Source of the DNA: G964291335 sp964291335
GTDB lineage: Bacteria; Chloroflexota; Dehalococcoidia; Lucifugimonadales; UBA3495
Length of the DNA stretch: 64,000 nucleotides
Assembly (NCBI GenBank): GCA_964291335.2
Contig: OZ219749.1
Location: 186,001 to 250,000, forward strand
Reading direction: 5' to 3'
Shown: positions 16,505-23,930 of the stretch, piece after piece
Numbering within the stretch: position 1 is the first letter of the stretch
Layout: each line of letters begins with the position of its first letter
Program-made: the position numbers and the translations under genes
Notes under the pieces: model-generated
What the model saw: only the letters and a program-made list of their open reading frames with translations
The model's database searches: none
Told to the model about the DNA's origin: nothing

Positions 16505-18342
16505 TATTTGTTTCCTTTACTCTGTGCTGGCTGGAGGTAATACCTTTTTCCGGCGGCGGGTTCGGGCATTTTTATTTCCAGGGTGCTAGGTTTTTCGCTG
16601 TTCAGGGGAAGTCTGGTTATTTTCCCTTTTCGGATGCCGGTGGTTTTCCCGTTAAGCCAGGCGTCGGTAATTCTGACTTCTACCGAGCCCTGTTCGCCCA
16701 GGGCTTTCAGTTGGACATTGTTATAGGTCTCATGTCCGGCCGGGATTTCGATGGTCAGGCTATGGGTAGGGTGTTTGTCTCCGGGCCGGTATTTGGCCTG
16801 GCTTAATACCGGCTGTTTGACCGGCAGGGCTGGCTTGGGCGGGAGTTTTTCGTGCGGTGAATTGGGCTTGGGTTTTTTTCCTTCCGGATCGGGCGGTGCC
16901 GGTTTTGGCGGGTTGACGTTTCTGATGGCAGTGGGTCTCTGAACCGGCTGGCTGACTTCCAGGCCGCCGGCCCGGTAGGTGTTTGCCGCGGGGTTGTCCG
17001 GGTTAAAGGGCAACAATCCGGCGGCTTCTCCTGCGTTGATGGCTTCGTTGCCGGTGGGGGGTTCCGCATGCTTTTCGATTTGTTCCCTGATGTGCAGCCC
17101 CAGTCGGCGCAGGGCGGCGCCGGCCTGTTTCTCTCTTTCCGGATCCATGATGTGTTTGACGGAGAGTTCGTTATGGCTGGGGGATTCACAGTCGCGGATG
17201 AAGGTATGTTCCGGCGGGTCGGATTTGACGTGGACAATTGCAGTGAAGTCTTTCCAGTGGGGGGATGTGCGTATGTGGTTCTGGATCGGGCCCATGTTCT
17301 GTCGTATTCGGGTAATGATCATGCCGGCGTCGCGGGCCAAGGCGATTTCGTGAATGGATTTCGGTTCATCTTCGTGGATTTGCAGGTACAGGTTCACTGT
17401 GCCGATGCCGGGGATTTCGGCGCTGTTCACCGGTTCGGTCAGGACGGTCCGGATCAGGTATCGGTCTTTGGTATTGTCCAGTAGTTGGTCGGCCTGCTGC
17501 TGCAGGGTCAGGGCCGTGATGCTGCGGTTTTCGATACGAATTTCCAGTTTTCCCCAGGCAATGGCCGGGCCGAAGTTGACGATTGCCAGTCGGGCGAATT
17601 CTTCCTGCCAGCGGGGTTCGGGAATGAATCCGGGTATGAAGATCCGGGTTCCCGGTTCGGTCAGTTGGAACGCCGGGGGTATTTCCCCGTTTTTCAGGTC
17701 CTGAAATTCAGGATTTCCGAAGAATCCTTCGCTGGTTACCTTTTGGCCTTTGGGGTCAAGGTGTCCGCACAGTATGGCGCGGCCGATAAACCGGGTTTCC
17801 AGTTGTCCGTCAGTATGGACGGCGGTGCTGTAAAGCACGGTTCTGAGGCTGGTTACGGCGAAGGCGGCGGCCTTGCCCAGGCCGAAGGAGCCGACGGCGT
17901 GGGCTGATTCTTTCCGGCTTGCTCCGGAGCCCCGGGTAAGGTTTCTCCAGGGTGAGTTTTCCGAGCCGTCGTCTTCGGCGCCTTTGGTATTGGTATCGGA
18001 TATTACCAGAGTAGAGATGCTCTTTTCGGAGAGCATCTTTTTTGCTTTCCGGAACATTGTCCAATACTGATTGTCGTTTTTGCTCCAGGCAGCCATGGCT
18101 GCCTGGAGGTGTTGGGTCAGTTGGGCTCCGTTGATGGAGTCGGGGTTCAGGTTTTCGATCCGGACGGTTACCCGGACGGTGGCGCCGGGTTGGGTCTGGG
18201 CGTCCAGGCTGTTCTGGATAGTTTCCCGGATCAGGGATGGTATGGGTTGGTTGGTGTAGTGTTCGATTCCCTTGTCCCGGGGGCCGATGATGCAGTTGGC
18301 GGTATTGGGTATGAACTGCCAGTCGGGTTTTGGCAATGGCAT
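16504..18342 (-). CDS. A1: GHKL-type (MORC/Hsp90-like) ATPase
   Basis: This 612-residue cytosolic protein has an N-terminal GHKL ATP-binding domain. The N box is SLIRETIQNSLDAQ (about residues 36-49), G1 is VISDTNTKGA (about 117), and G2 is VGSFGLGKAAAFAV (about 150-163). A middle transducer-like region follows (about 230-420), then a Pro-rich linker (about 470-510) and a beta-rich C-terminal domain (about 520-612) with KALGEQGSVEVRITDAWLNG. It starts with ATG 18342 after GGAG. GHKL ATPases of this sort (MORC, MutL, Hsp90, topoisomerase) undergo ATP-driven dimer clamping, so a DNA or RNA clamp is a reasonable guess. It is the first gene of cassette 1. Confidence 0.8.
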   Translation of the reverse strand: MPLPKPDWQFIPNTANCIIGPRDKGIEHYTNQPIPSLIRETIQNSLDAQTQPGATVRVTVRIENLNPDSINGAQLTQHLQAAMAAWSKNDNQYWTMFRKAKKMLSEKSISTLVISDTNTKGAEDDGSENSPWRNLTRGSGASRKESAHAVGSFGLGKAAAFAVTSLRTVLYSTAVHTDGQLETRFIGRAILCGHLDPKGQKVTSEGFFGNPEFQDLKNGEIPPAFQLTEPGTRIFIPGFIPEPRWQEEFARLAIVNFGPAIAWGKLEIRIENRSITALTLQQQADQLLDNTKDRYLIRTVLTEPVNSAEIPGIGTVNLYLQIHEDEPKSIHEIALARDAGMIITRIRQNMGPIQNHIRTSPHWKDFTAIVHVKSDPPEHTFIRDCESPSHNELSVKHIMDPEREKQAGAALRRLGLHIREQIEKHAEPPTGNEAINAGEAAGLLPFNPDNPAANTYRAGGLEVSQPVQRPTAIRNVNPPKPAPPDPEGKKPKPNSPHEKLPPKPALPVKQPVLSQAKYRPGDKHPTHSLTIEIPAGHETYNNVQLKALGEQGSVEVRITDAWLNGKTTGIRKGKITRLPLNSEKPSTLEIKMPEPAAGKRYYLQPAQSKGNK

Positions 18343-18547
18343 TGATCGCTCCGGTGTTTTTTTTGGTGACCTGGATTTATCGGTTGATGTTGAAGTTTCC
18401 TTTACGGATATTTCCGGGGATTTTCTCCTTATTGTTGCGTTTTTCGTTATATTTTCCTGGATTTATTCCGTAAAGTTTTGGGTTAAATAGCGTTCTATAA
18501 TTGATACCAGCAGGGTTTCCGGTCAGCCTGAATTTGGTGTCTTGGTT
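18343..18547. promoter_or_regulatory. Divergent promoter region between cassette 1 and pilin genes
   Basis: About 200 T-rich bases. A TATAAT at 18496-18501 could be the -10 of the pilin operon, but the -35 is weak. I see no clear promoter for the minus-strand cassette. The pilin genes and cassette 1 are transcribed away from each other. Confidence 0.35.
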
Positions 18548-19198
18548 GTGGATACGGCAGTTTCACTGGTTAACGCGATTGCGCTGGCGCTGGCGATTTT
18601 CGGGGGCGCGTTAAGCTCCATTTTCGTGGTCTGGTCGGGGATTCAGTGGATGTCGTCATCCGGCGATCCGAACCGGGTGGCGCAGGCGCGTGGCGGGCTG
18701 ATTGCGGTAGGGGTGGGAATTGTGCTGGTGGGAGTGGCGATGCTGATCCCCCGGGTGATTTCCGATGTGATTATCGAGCCGGCGGGGGGCGTGCCGGTGG
18801 CGACGAGTCCCGGGGTGGACTGCGATCGGATGCTCAGGGATGCGCTGGTGGTTAATCTTCAGGCTAACAATGCAGGAAAGATGAACCGTCTGGTGGAAGC
18901 AGTGCAGAACCGTCAGGATGCCTGCGGGCCTGAATGGTGGAATCCGAAGGTTGTGAGTGGGGTTAATGGTGTTACCGGCTGTCCTGATGGTTCTGGGAGT
19001 AATGCTGAGATTGGCGGGTTCAAAGTTTCTGACGGGTTGAAAACCGCTGGTGCTGTTAGTCGGAATAGTACGCGGGCTGATAACAACATCCTGGTCTACT
19101 TTAATAAGGGCGGGTCGTCTGCTACGCCCACTCCGCCTTCGGACGGCAGCCATTGCTGGCTGTATGTCGATGGCATTGGCTGGTTTTCCGGTCCCTGA
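18548..19198 (+). CDS. VirB2/TrbC-like pilin protein 1
   Basis: This protein of about 216 residues probably starts with GTG at 18548 (MDTAVSLVNAI), matching its paralogues, although TTG 18542 is possible. Two hydrophobic helices (about residues 10-30 and 48-72) flank a short polar loop with WSGIQWMSSSGDPNRVAQAR, the pattern of type IV secretion pilins. Unlike short VirB2 pilins it has a C-terminal domain of about 140 residues with several Cys (VDCDRML, RQDACGPEWW, HCWLYVDGIGW), presumably outside the membrane. First of three tandem paralogues. Confidence 0.7.
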   Translation: MDTAVSLVNAIALALAIFGGALSSIFVVWSGIQWMSSSGDPNRVAQARGGLIAVGVGIVLVGVAMLIPRVISDVIIEPAGGVPVATSPGVDCDRMLRDALVVNLQANNAGKMNRLVEAVQNRQDACGPEWWNPKVVSGVNGVTGCPDGSGSNAEIGGFKVSDGLKTAGAVSRNSTRADNNILVYFNKGGSSATPTPPSDGSHCWLYVDGIGWFSGP

Positions 19199-19223
19199 TT
19201 CTTGAAAAACTGGTGAGGTGGTT

Positions 19224-19907
19224 ATGGACATTATTACGGTGCTCGGCGCCAATGTGGGCCGTCTGGTCATGATTGTCGGCGGGGCGATCTCCGTCGCTTC
19301 TCTCTGCTACGGCGGCATTATGTGGATTACGGCTCAGGGCGAGCCCCAGAAAATTGCGCAGGCCCGCAGTTCGCTCATCGGCGTTCTGGTCGGTCTGATT
19401 ATTATCGGGGTTGGGCCTTTCATCCCCGGGCTTATTTCGGATCAGGTTATTGAGCCGGCCGGCGGGGTGAGCATTGAGTCGGACGTAGGCCTGAATTGCG
19501 ATGACGTGCTTCGGAGTCAGTTTGTCTTTCAGCGGGGCGCTTCTACTGCGGACAAGATGAATGTTGTAATTTCCCAAGTGCAGGCTCAAAGGTCGGAATG
19601 TGTCAGCGATGTTTGGGATCCTGAGGTTGTAGATGCCACTACAGGTAACGCTGTAGCTTGTTTTGGTGAAAACGAGTCGGGCGGTTATGTTGATAATACG
19701 GATGCCGATACTGCGGTTGGGCAGTCGGTAGTCCCCCGGGGTTTGAGATCGGGTAATGCTGCTGCAGGGGAAGTTAGGGCTGCATCCGGCAGAGATTCGG
19801 ACAATAACGTCATTGTTTATTGGAATACGGTTGCAAACCGTCCTTCGGACAATGCCAAATGCTGGCTCTACATCTCCCGGTTGAACACTTGGGCGGAGAA
19901 TTATTAG
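19224..19907 (+). CDS. VirB2/TrbC-like pilin protein 2
   Basis: This 227-residue paralogue starts with ATG 19224 after GAGGTG. Two helices with the loop GIMWITAQGEPQKIAQARSS form the pilin-like core. The extracellular part has conserved flanks, LNCDDVLRSQFVFQRGAS and SGRDSDNNVIVYW plus NAKCWLYISRLN. Between them (about residues 130-165) it differs from protein 3. It may build or decorate a surface filament or a conjugative channel. No secretion ATPase is in the window. Confidence 0.72.
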   Translation: MDIITVLGANVGRLVMIVGGAISVASLCYGGIMWITAQGEPQKIAQARSSLIGVLVGLIIIGVGPFIPGLISDQVIEPAGGVSIESDVGLNCDDVLRSQFVFQRGASTADKMNVVISQVQAQRSECVSDVWDPEVVDATTGNAVACFGENESGGYVDNTDADTAVGQSVVPRGLRSGNAAAGEVRAASGRDSDNNVIVYWNTVANRPSDNAKCWLYISRLNTWAENY

Positions 19908-19916
19908 CTCTCATCT

Positions 19917-19940
19917 GAGGGGCGGTTAACGCCCCTCTTT
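19917..19940 (+). terminator. Hairpin between pilin genes 2 and 3
   Basis: GAGGGGC (19917-19923) pairs with GCCCCTC (19931-19937) and is followed by TTTGTG. It could reduce read-through into the third pilin gene and so set their ratio. Confidence 0.5.
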
Positions 19941-19966
19941 GTGTCTGAGAAGTCAGGGAGGCAGGT

Positions 19967-20662
19967 ATGGACATTATTACGGTGCTCGGTTCCAATGTGG
20001 GTCGCTTGGTCATGATCGTCGGCGGAGCGATCTCCGTCGCCTCCCTCTGTTATGGCGGGATTATGTGGATTACGGCTCAGGGCGAGCCTCAGAAAATTGC
20101 GCAGGCCCGCAGTTCGCTTATCGGCGTGCTGGTCGGGCTGATTATTATCGGAGTCGGTCCTTTCATCCCCGGGCTTATTTCGGATCAGGTCATTGAGCCG
20201 GCCGGCGGGGTGAGCATTGAGTCGGACGTAGGTCTGAATTGCGATGACGTGCTTCGGAGTCAGTTTGTATTTCAGCGGGGCGCTTCTACTGCGGACAAGA
20301 TGAATACGGTGATCAGCCAGATTCAGGCGCAGCGGTCTGAGTGCGTCAGCGATGTCTGGAATCCTTCGGTTACTGACATTCCTGATAGTTCTCCTGCTGC
20401 TAAGCCTGATACTTGTTTTGGGTATAGGGCAGTTCGTGGCTATGTTAGAGATAGGCGTGCTACTTTTGAGGTCGGGGAGTCGGTAGTTCCCCGGGGTTTG
20501 CGAGAGGGTAATGTTGCTGCAGGGGCAGTCAGGGCTGCATCCGGCAGAGATTCGGACAATAACATCATTGTCTATTGGGATCCTGCTGATGGTCGTCCTT
20601 CCGACAATGCCAAATGCTGGCTCTACGTCTCCCGGCTGAACTCCTGGTCGGAGAATTACTGA
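19967..20662 (+). CDS. VirB2/TrbC-like pilin protein 3
   Basis: This 231-residue protein begins after GGGAGG. Residues 1-125 are almost identical to protein 2, and the last ~60 (VVPRGLREGN onward) are highly similar, while the segment between has been replaced (DIPDSSPAAKPDTCFGYRAV and following). Nucleotide identity in the flanks indicates recent duplication or gene conversion. Cysteine pairs in the C-terminal domain suggest disulfides, consistent with the DsbA-like gene 1.2 kb downstream. Confidence 0.72.
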   Translation: MDIITVLGSNVGRLVMIVGGAISVASLCYGGIMWITAQGEPQKIAQARSSLIGVLVGLIIIGVGPFIPGLISDQVIEPAGGVSIESDVGLNCDDVLRSQFVFQRGASTADKMNTVISQIQAQRSECVSDVWNPSVTDIPDSSPAAKPDTCFGYRAVRGYVRDRRATFEVGESVVPRGLREGNVAAGAVRAASGRDSDNNIIVYWDPADGRPSDNAKCWLYVSRLNSWSENY

Positions 20663-20763
20663 GTATTTCGTCCTGCTGGCCGGCCTCGGCTGTTCTGCCG
20701 TCCTCCCGGGCATCCCGGCCGGCCAGCATCTTGCTTGGTCATTCGTTAAGGAGGGGTAAGAAG

Positions 20764-20859
20764 TTGTCCAGGATCGTCAATATCTTTTTGGGCGTTCTGA
20801 TAATCGGCGCTTGCGCCTTTTTGATCCTCGCTATTTTGACTAACCGGTTCTGGGGATAA
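20764..20859 (+). CDS. 31-residue single-pass membrane peptide
   Basis: A strong AGGAGGGG precedes a TTG start at 20764. The product SRIVNIFLGVLIIGACAFLI is mostly one transmembrane helix and ends NRFWG. It belongs to the pilin operon by orientation. Function unknown. Confidence 0.5.
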   Translation: MSRIVNIFLGVLIIGACAFLILAILTNRFWG

Positions 20860-20960
20860 AGTTCTCCGGCTTTTCTCTTTCAGGCCGATTTTCGGATCCG
20901 CCATATTACCCACAGCGGAAGTGTGATTCACGCGGCGGCGGTTGCGGCTGTTTTCATTTG

Positions 20961-21173
20961 TTACGGGCTGCTCCGGAGCAGTTCCGCCAGATATATTCCG
21001 GCCAGTACCGCCGGCAGAATTGCAATCAATACCAGGAAAAAGGCGGCTACCCAGGCCGCCTGCTGTAGTCTTTCCTTCCTGCTCGTATTGTCTCCCTTGC
21101 TGAAGTTGTAGGTTCCCCAGAACATCAGCGCGATGAAGGCCGCGCCCAGTCCCAGGTAGATGAACATGTCCAT
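20961..21173 (-). CDS. Small two-helix membrane protein
   Basis: This 70-residue protein starts at ATG 21173 (MDMFIYLGLGAAF). One helix spans about residues 3-22 and one about 43-65, joined by a basic loop NFSKGDNTSRKERLQQAAW. It is clearly related to the next gene upstream (21223-21525), which has GVYTVTNNGTNTKKNRIERATW in the same place. The pair is part of a minus-strand run facing the pilin operon. Function unknown. Confidence 0.55.
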   Translation of the reverse strand: MDMFIYLGLGAAFIALMFWGTYNFSKGDNTSRKERLQQAAWVAAFFLVLIAILPAVLAGIYLAELLRSSP

Positions 21174-21222
21174 CGGCGTTTTTCCGTCTTTCCCGGGTCG
21201 AGGTTCGGCAGTGTATGTCCGG

Positions 21223-21525
21223 TCAGGAGGATTTCCTGATATGCCTGATGACCAGTAAGGGAATGATAACCCCTGTGGCGATGGGGACCAGAGCAATGAT
21301 TGTCAGGTATTGAGGATTCCACTGGATCAGTTCAGCGAAATGCTTTAGGCGGTAGATAATCGGTATTGGCAACAGGATCGCGGCGAAAAATCCGGCCGTC
21401 CAGGTTGCCCTTTCTATTCGATTCTTTTTCGTGTTTGTGCCGTTGTTGGTAACTGTATAGACTCCCACGAAGATCAGGGAGATGGATGTTGCGGCTAGTC
21501 CGGCGAGCGCGAGGGTTTGCAGCAT
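21223..21525 (-). CDS. Small membrane protein, paralogue of the preceding entry
   Basis: 100 residues with three hydrophobic segments (about 3-24, 43-60 and 73-93). The loop with NTKKNRIERATWTAGFF matches the paralogue at 20961-21173. These could be accessory subunits for the pilin system, but this rests only on location. Confidence 0.55.
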   Translation of the reverse strand: MLQTLALAGLAATSISLIFVGVYTVTNNGTNTKKNRIERATWTAGFFAAILLPIPIIYRLKHFAELIQWNPQYLTIIALVPIATGVIIPLLVIRHIRKSS

Positions 21526-21575
21526 GGGTGTCCCCTTTTTTGTTTCTGAGTATATCCTGTTTGGGGCAAGTTCGG

Positions 21576-21815
21576 TTATTGTTGCTTTGGGTTCAGTATT
21601 TGCGCCGGCAGCATTTGCGGCGGCGCTCCGATTTTCCGGATCAGATACGGGCCTCTTCCGAAACGTCTGGCTGCTTCATCCCCGGCAGATTCGAAAGACT
21701 CGAAGGTTCCGACGAATTCGTCTTTGTAAATTACAACCCATTCCCCGTCGTGGTTTCTCTCCAGATCGGCGCGCATCGATTCGTAACGGGCGATTTCCGT
21801 TGTTAATACTTTCAT
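21576..21815 (-). CDS. DUF5678-type small protein
   Basis: 79 residues: an N-terminal helix ARYESMRADLERNHDGEW, then VVIYKDEFVGTFESFESAGD and FGRGPYLIRKIG. This pattern (a helix, then a W-V-x-I-x-x-x-x-x-V-G-T-F strand) is that of DUF5678 proteins, which are often found beside toxin or protease genes. Soluble, function unknown. Confidence 0.6.
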   Translation of the reverse strand: MKVLTTEIARYESMRADLERNHDGEWVVIYKDEFVGTFESFESAGDEAARRFGRGPYLIRKIGAPPQMLPAQILNPKQQ

Positions 21816-21848
21816 CGGTAGCAGTTCCTTTCCTCCGCGCTGCGGTGG

Positions 21849-22481
21849 CTATCGCGCCTGGGCTTTAAGCTGATCCGCCAGGTCATCGTAGTTCCGCCAG
21901 TTGATGACCCGGTTGTTGATTACCAGCGTCGGCGTTCCCTGGACTCCCAGTTTCTCTCCCAGCCCGTAATCCTCAAGCACTTTTCCCCGATATTGCTCCG
22001 TGCTCAGGCATTGGCTGAAACCGGTCGGTTCCAGTCCTGTCGCTGCAGCTGCCCCATTCAGGGTCGGGATGTTCAGCGGTTGTCGGTCCCTGGTCCGCTC
22101 AAACAGCAGGTCGTGATATAGGTCGAACTTCCCCTTTTCCCGGGCGCATTCCGATGCCAGGGCGGCTCCGTAGGAGTTTGGTCCCAATACCGGGAAATGC
22201 CGGTATTCATATTTAATCAGGCCGGTATCGATGAAGTCCCGTTTGATCCGGGGCAGCGCCGACTCGGCAAAGTTGGCGCAGTGAGGACATTGAAAGTCGC
22301 CGAACTCAATGAGCAGGGGTGGTTCGGTATTTCCGGTTCCTGCCTGGGCCGGTTCCACGTTGCTGCGCGCCGTAACGGCGGGTTCCATGTTTCCCGTTGT
22401 TGATATGGCCTGCCGGTTAGAGCAGGCCATTGCCAGGATGAGCAGGAGCATTGCCAAGATCGTAATCGGGATCTTTTTCAT
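21849..22481 (-). CDS. DsbA-like thiol oxidoreductase lipoprotein
   Basis: This 210-residue protein has a lipoprotein signal (AMLLLILAMAC, Cys about residue 20) and a thioredoxin/DsbA domain. The active site is FGDFQCPHCANF (CPHC), and the cis-Pro loop is GVQGTPTLVINN. It should introduce or isomerise disulfides in exported proteins. The Cys-containing pilin-like proteins and lipoproteins around it are plausible clients (inference from neighbourhood). Confidence 0.88.
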   Translation of the reverse strand: MKKIPITILAMLLLILAMACSNRQAISTTGNMEPAVTARSNVEPAQAGTGNTEPPLLIEFGDFQCPHCANFAESALPRIKRDFIDTGLIKYEYRHFPVLGPNSYGAALASECAREKGKFDLYHDLLFERTRDRQPLNIPTLNGAAAATGLEPTGFSQCLSTEQYRGKVLEDYGLGEKLGVQGTPTLVINNRVINWRNYDDLADQLKAQAR

Positions 22482-22484
22482 CGT

Positions 22485-23387
22485 TCAGTACAGGTCCAGT
22501 TCGTATTCAATGGTCGGCGGCTTCCGCTTTTCCATCAGTTGGTTATAGTAGTTGATCGGACGTTCCTGCTCCGCCATCGCTCTCAGGTTCTCCAGCGGAT
22601 GTCTGTCCAGGTCCGGCGTCGGGCCGGGAATCAGCGCGAAGAGTTCATCGTTGTCCGTCATTTCCATAACCGTCATCTCATCGTTCGGGTTGGACTGGCA
22701 GTCGGGCGGGATCGGTATCGATTCCCTTCGGCATTCCGGCGGCATCGCCTCAATTTTCCGGAAGTAATCGTCCCGGGAAATCTGTCTGAGCCATACTCCG
22801 GGATAACCCGGTTCTGATACGTTGTGCCATTCGGCGTAGTAGTGGTCTCCCGCGTTGATCCAGGTAAATCCCGGGATGTCCGGTTGGTCTTTGGTGATCA
22901 TCGGTTCCTGGAGGTCGGACCGGTTCTCCAGAATTCTGGTGGGATGGCGCTGGATCAGGAACATCGTCAGGTCCAGTTTCTCCGGGGTGTCCGCGTCCGG
23001 GCGACCCAGCGGCACCGAAAACTGGATGTAGCCGTGCCGGTCGGCGTTTACCGCATGAATGATAAAGCCCGGACTGTCCGGAGTTTCCCCCGGGTAGGGT
23101 TCTACGTAGTCCCTTTCCGGGAAGAATACCTGGTTGCGGGACTGCTCAAAGTCCTGTCTGGTGCCCGGGTAAACGGTTATCCGGTAACTGCCCAGTTGGG
23201 CAGTGGCGTAATTGTCTTCAACGGTCCAGCCGTTGATAACCAGGGGGTCGTCCGGGTTTAATTCCCGGAAGAGCGGGCTGTCCGGGTCGAAGAAAATCCG
23301 TCCCTCTTCGTCCCGGAAATAGATCAGGCTGCCGGGGGTTGAGTAGATGTCTTCCGATTCGTCTTCGTTTTCGTTCATGGGTTCCAT
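22485..23387 (-). CDS. Unknown acidic protein
   Basis: 300 residues, starting at ATG 23387 after GAGG. No signal peptide or membrane helix is present. It is rich in Asp, Glu, Pro and Tyr with beta-strand-like segments (GSLIYFRDEEGRIFFDPDSP, NYATAQLGSYRITVYPG, HGYIQFSVPLG). It is followed by the DsbA-like gene three bases later. No family recognised. Confidence 0.55.
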   Translation of the reverse strand: MEPMNENEDESEDIYSTPGSLIYFRDEEGRIFFDPDSPLFRELNPDDPLVINGWTVEDNYATAQLGSYRITVYPGTRQDFEQSRNQVFFPERDYVEPYPGETPDSPGFIIHAVNADRHGYIQFSVPLGRPDADTPEKLDLTMFLIQRHPTRILENRSDLQEPMITKDQPDIPGFTWINAGDHYYAEWHNVSEPGYPGVWLRQISRDDYFRKIEAMPPECRRESIPIPPDCQSNPNDEMTVMEMTDNDELFALIPGPTPDLDRHPLENLRAMAEQERPINYYNQLMEKRKPPTIEYELDLY

Positions 23388-23405
23388 CGGTTGATTCCTC
23401 TTTTT

Positions 23406-23789
23406 TCAGGTTGAGTTCCGGGCGGATTCCTCCCGGCCTTCGGCCAACCGCTGGAGTATGGTGGTCATCGTTGCCTGGATGATGATGTTGGCCTGCCGCA
23501 GGAAGGCCACGGTAATCATAGCATGTTCTTCCCTGGTCATGAACTCGTAGTCGCTGCCCATCAGGAAGTGTTTGTAATTCTCGTTCAGTTCGTTGATCGG
23601 AGTATGGAGAATGTTCTCGAAGTTGAATTCGTAAGGAAAGGCATTAGCCAGGTAGATCAGATCTTCTTTGATCCGGGCGATTTCGGTGGAATCGCTGTGG
23701 TGGCACAGCAGGTTGGCCGGGCCGGCTTGCGGCATTCGCTCCGGCAGGTTGCACTGGCATTCCAGGGGTGATTGCTCTTCGCTGCTCAT
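23406..23789 (-). CDS. Small helical protein with N-terminal Cys pair
   Basis: 127 residues, preceded by AAAGGAG. ECQCNLPERMPQ and ANLLCHHSDS near the N-terminus could bind a metal. The rest is helical (EIARIKEDLIYLANAFPYEF, FLRQANIIIQATMTTILQRL). It is upstream of and co-directional with the 300-residue gene. Function unknown. Confidence 0.5.
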   Translation of the reverse strand: MSSEEQSPLECQCNLPERMPQAGPANLLCHHSDSTEIARIKEDLIYLANAFPYEFNFENILHTPINELNENYKHFLMGSDYEFMTREEHAMITVAFLRQANIIIQATMTTILQRLAEGREESARNST

Positions 23790-23930
23790 CGCAATTATCG
23801 CTCCTTTGCTCGGTCGGTTAAATATACCGGCATCGGGTCTGAATTATTTTTCGCTTCAAGTGTTGAGTTTATACCCTTTTCACTTGTTAGGCTGAAGGGG
23901 CAAGTTCAGCGGTGGTAGAGGTTCTTTGCT

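Noticed and set aside
18548..20662. Diversity-generating retroelement acting on the pilin genes.
   Set aside because: No reverse transcriptase, template repeat or adenine-biased changes are visible. The difference looks like segment replacement.
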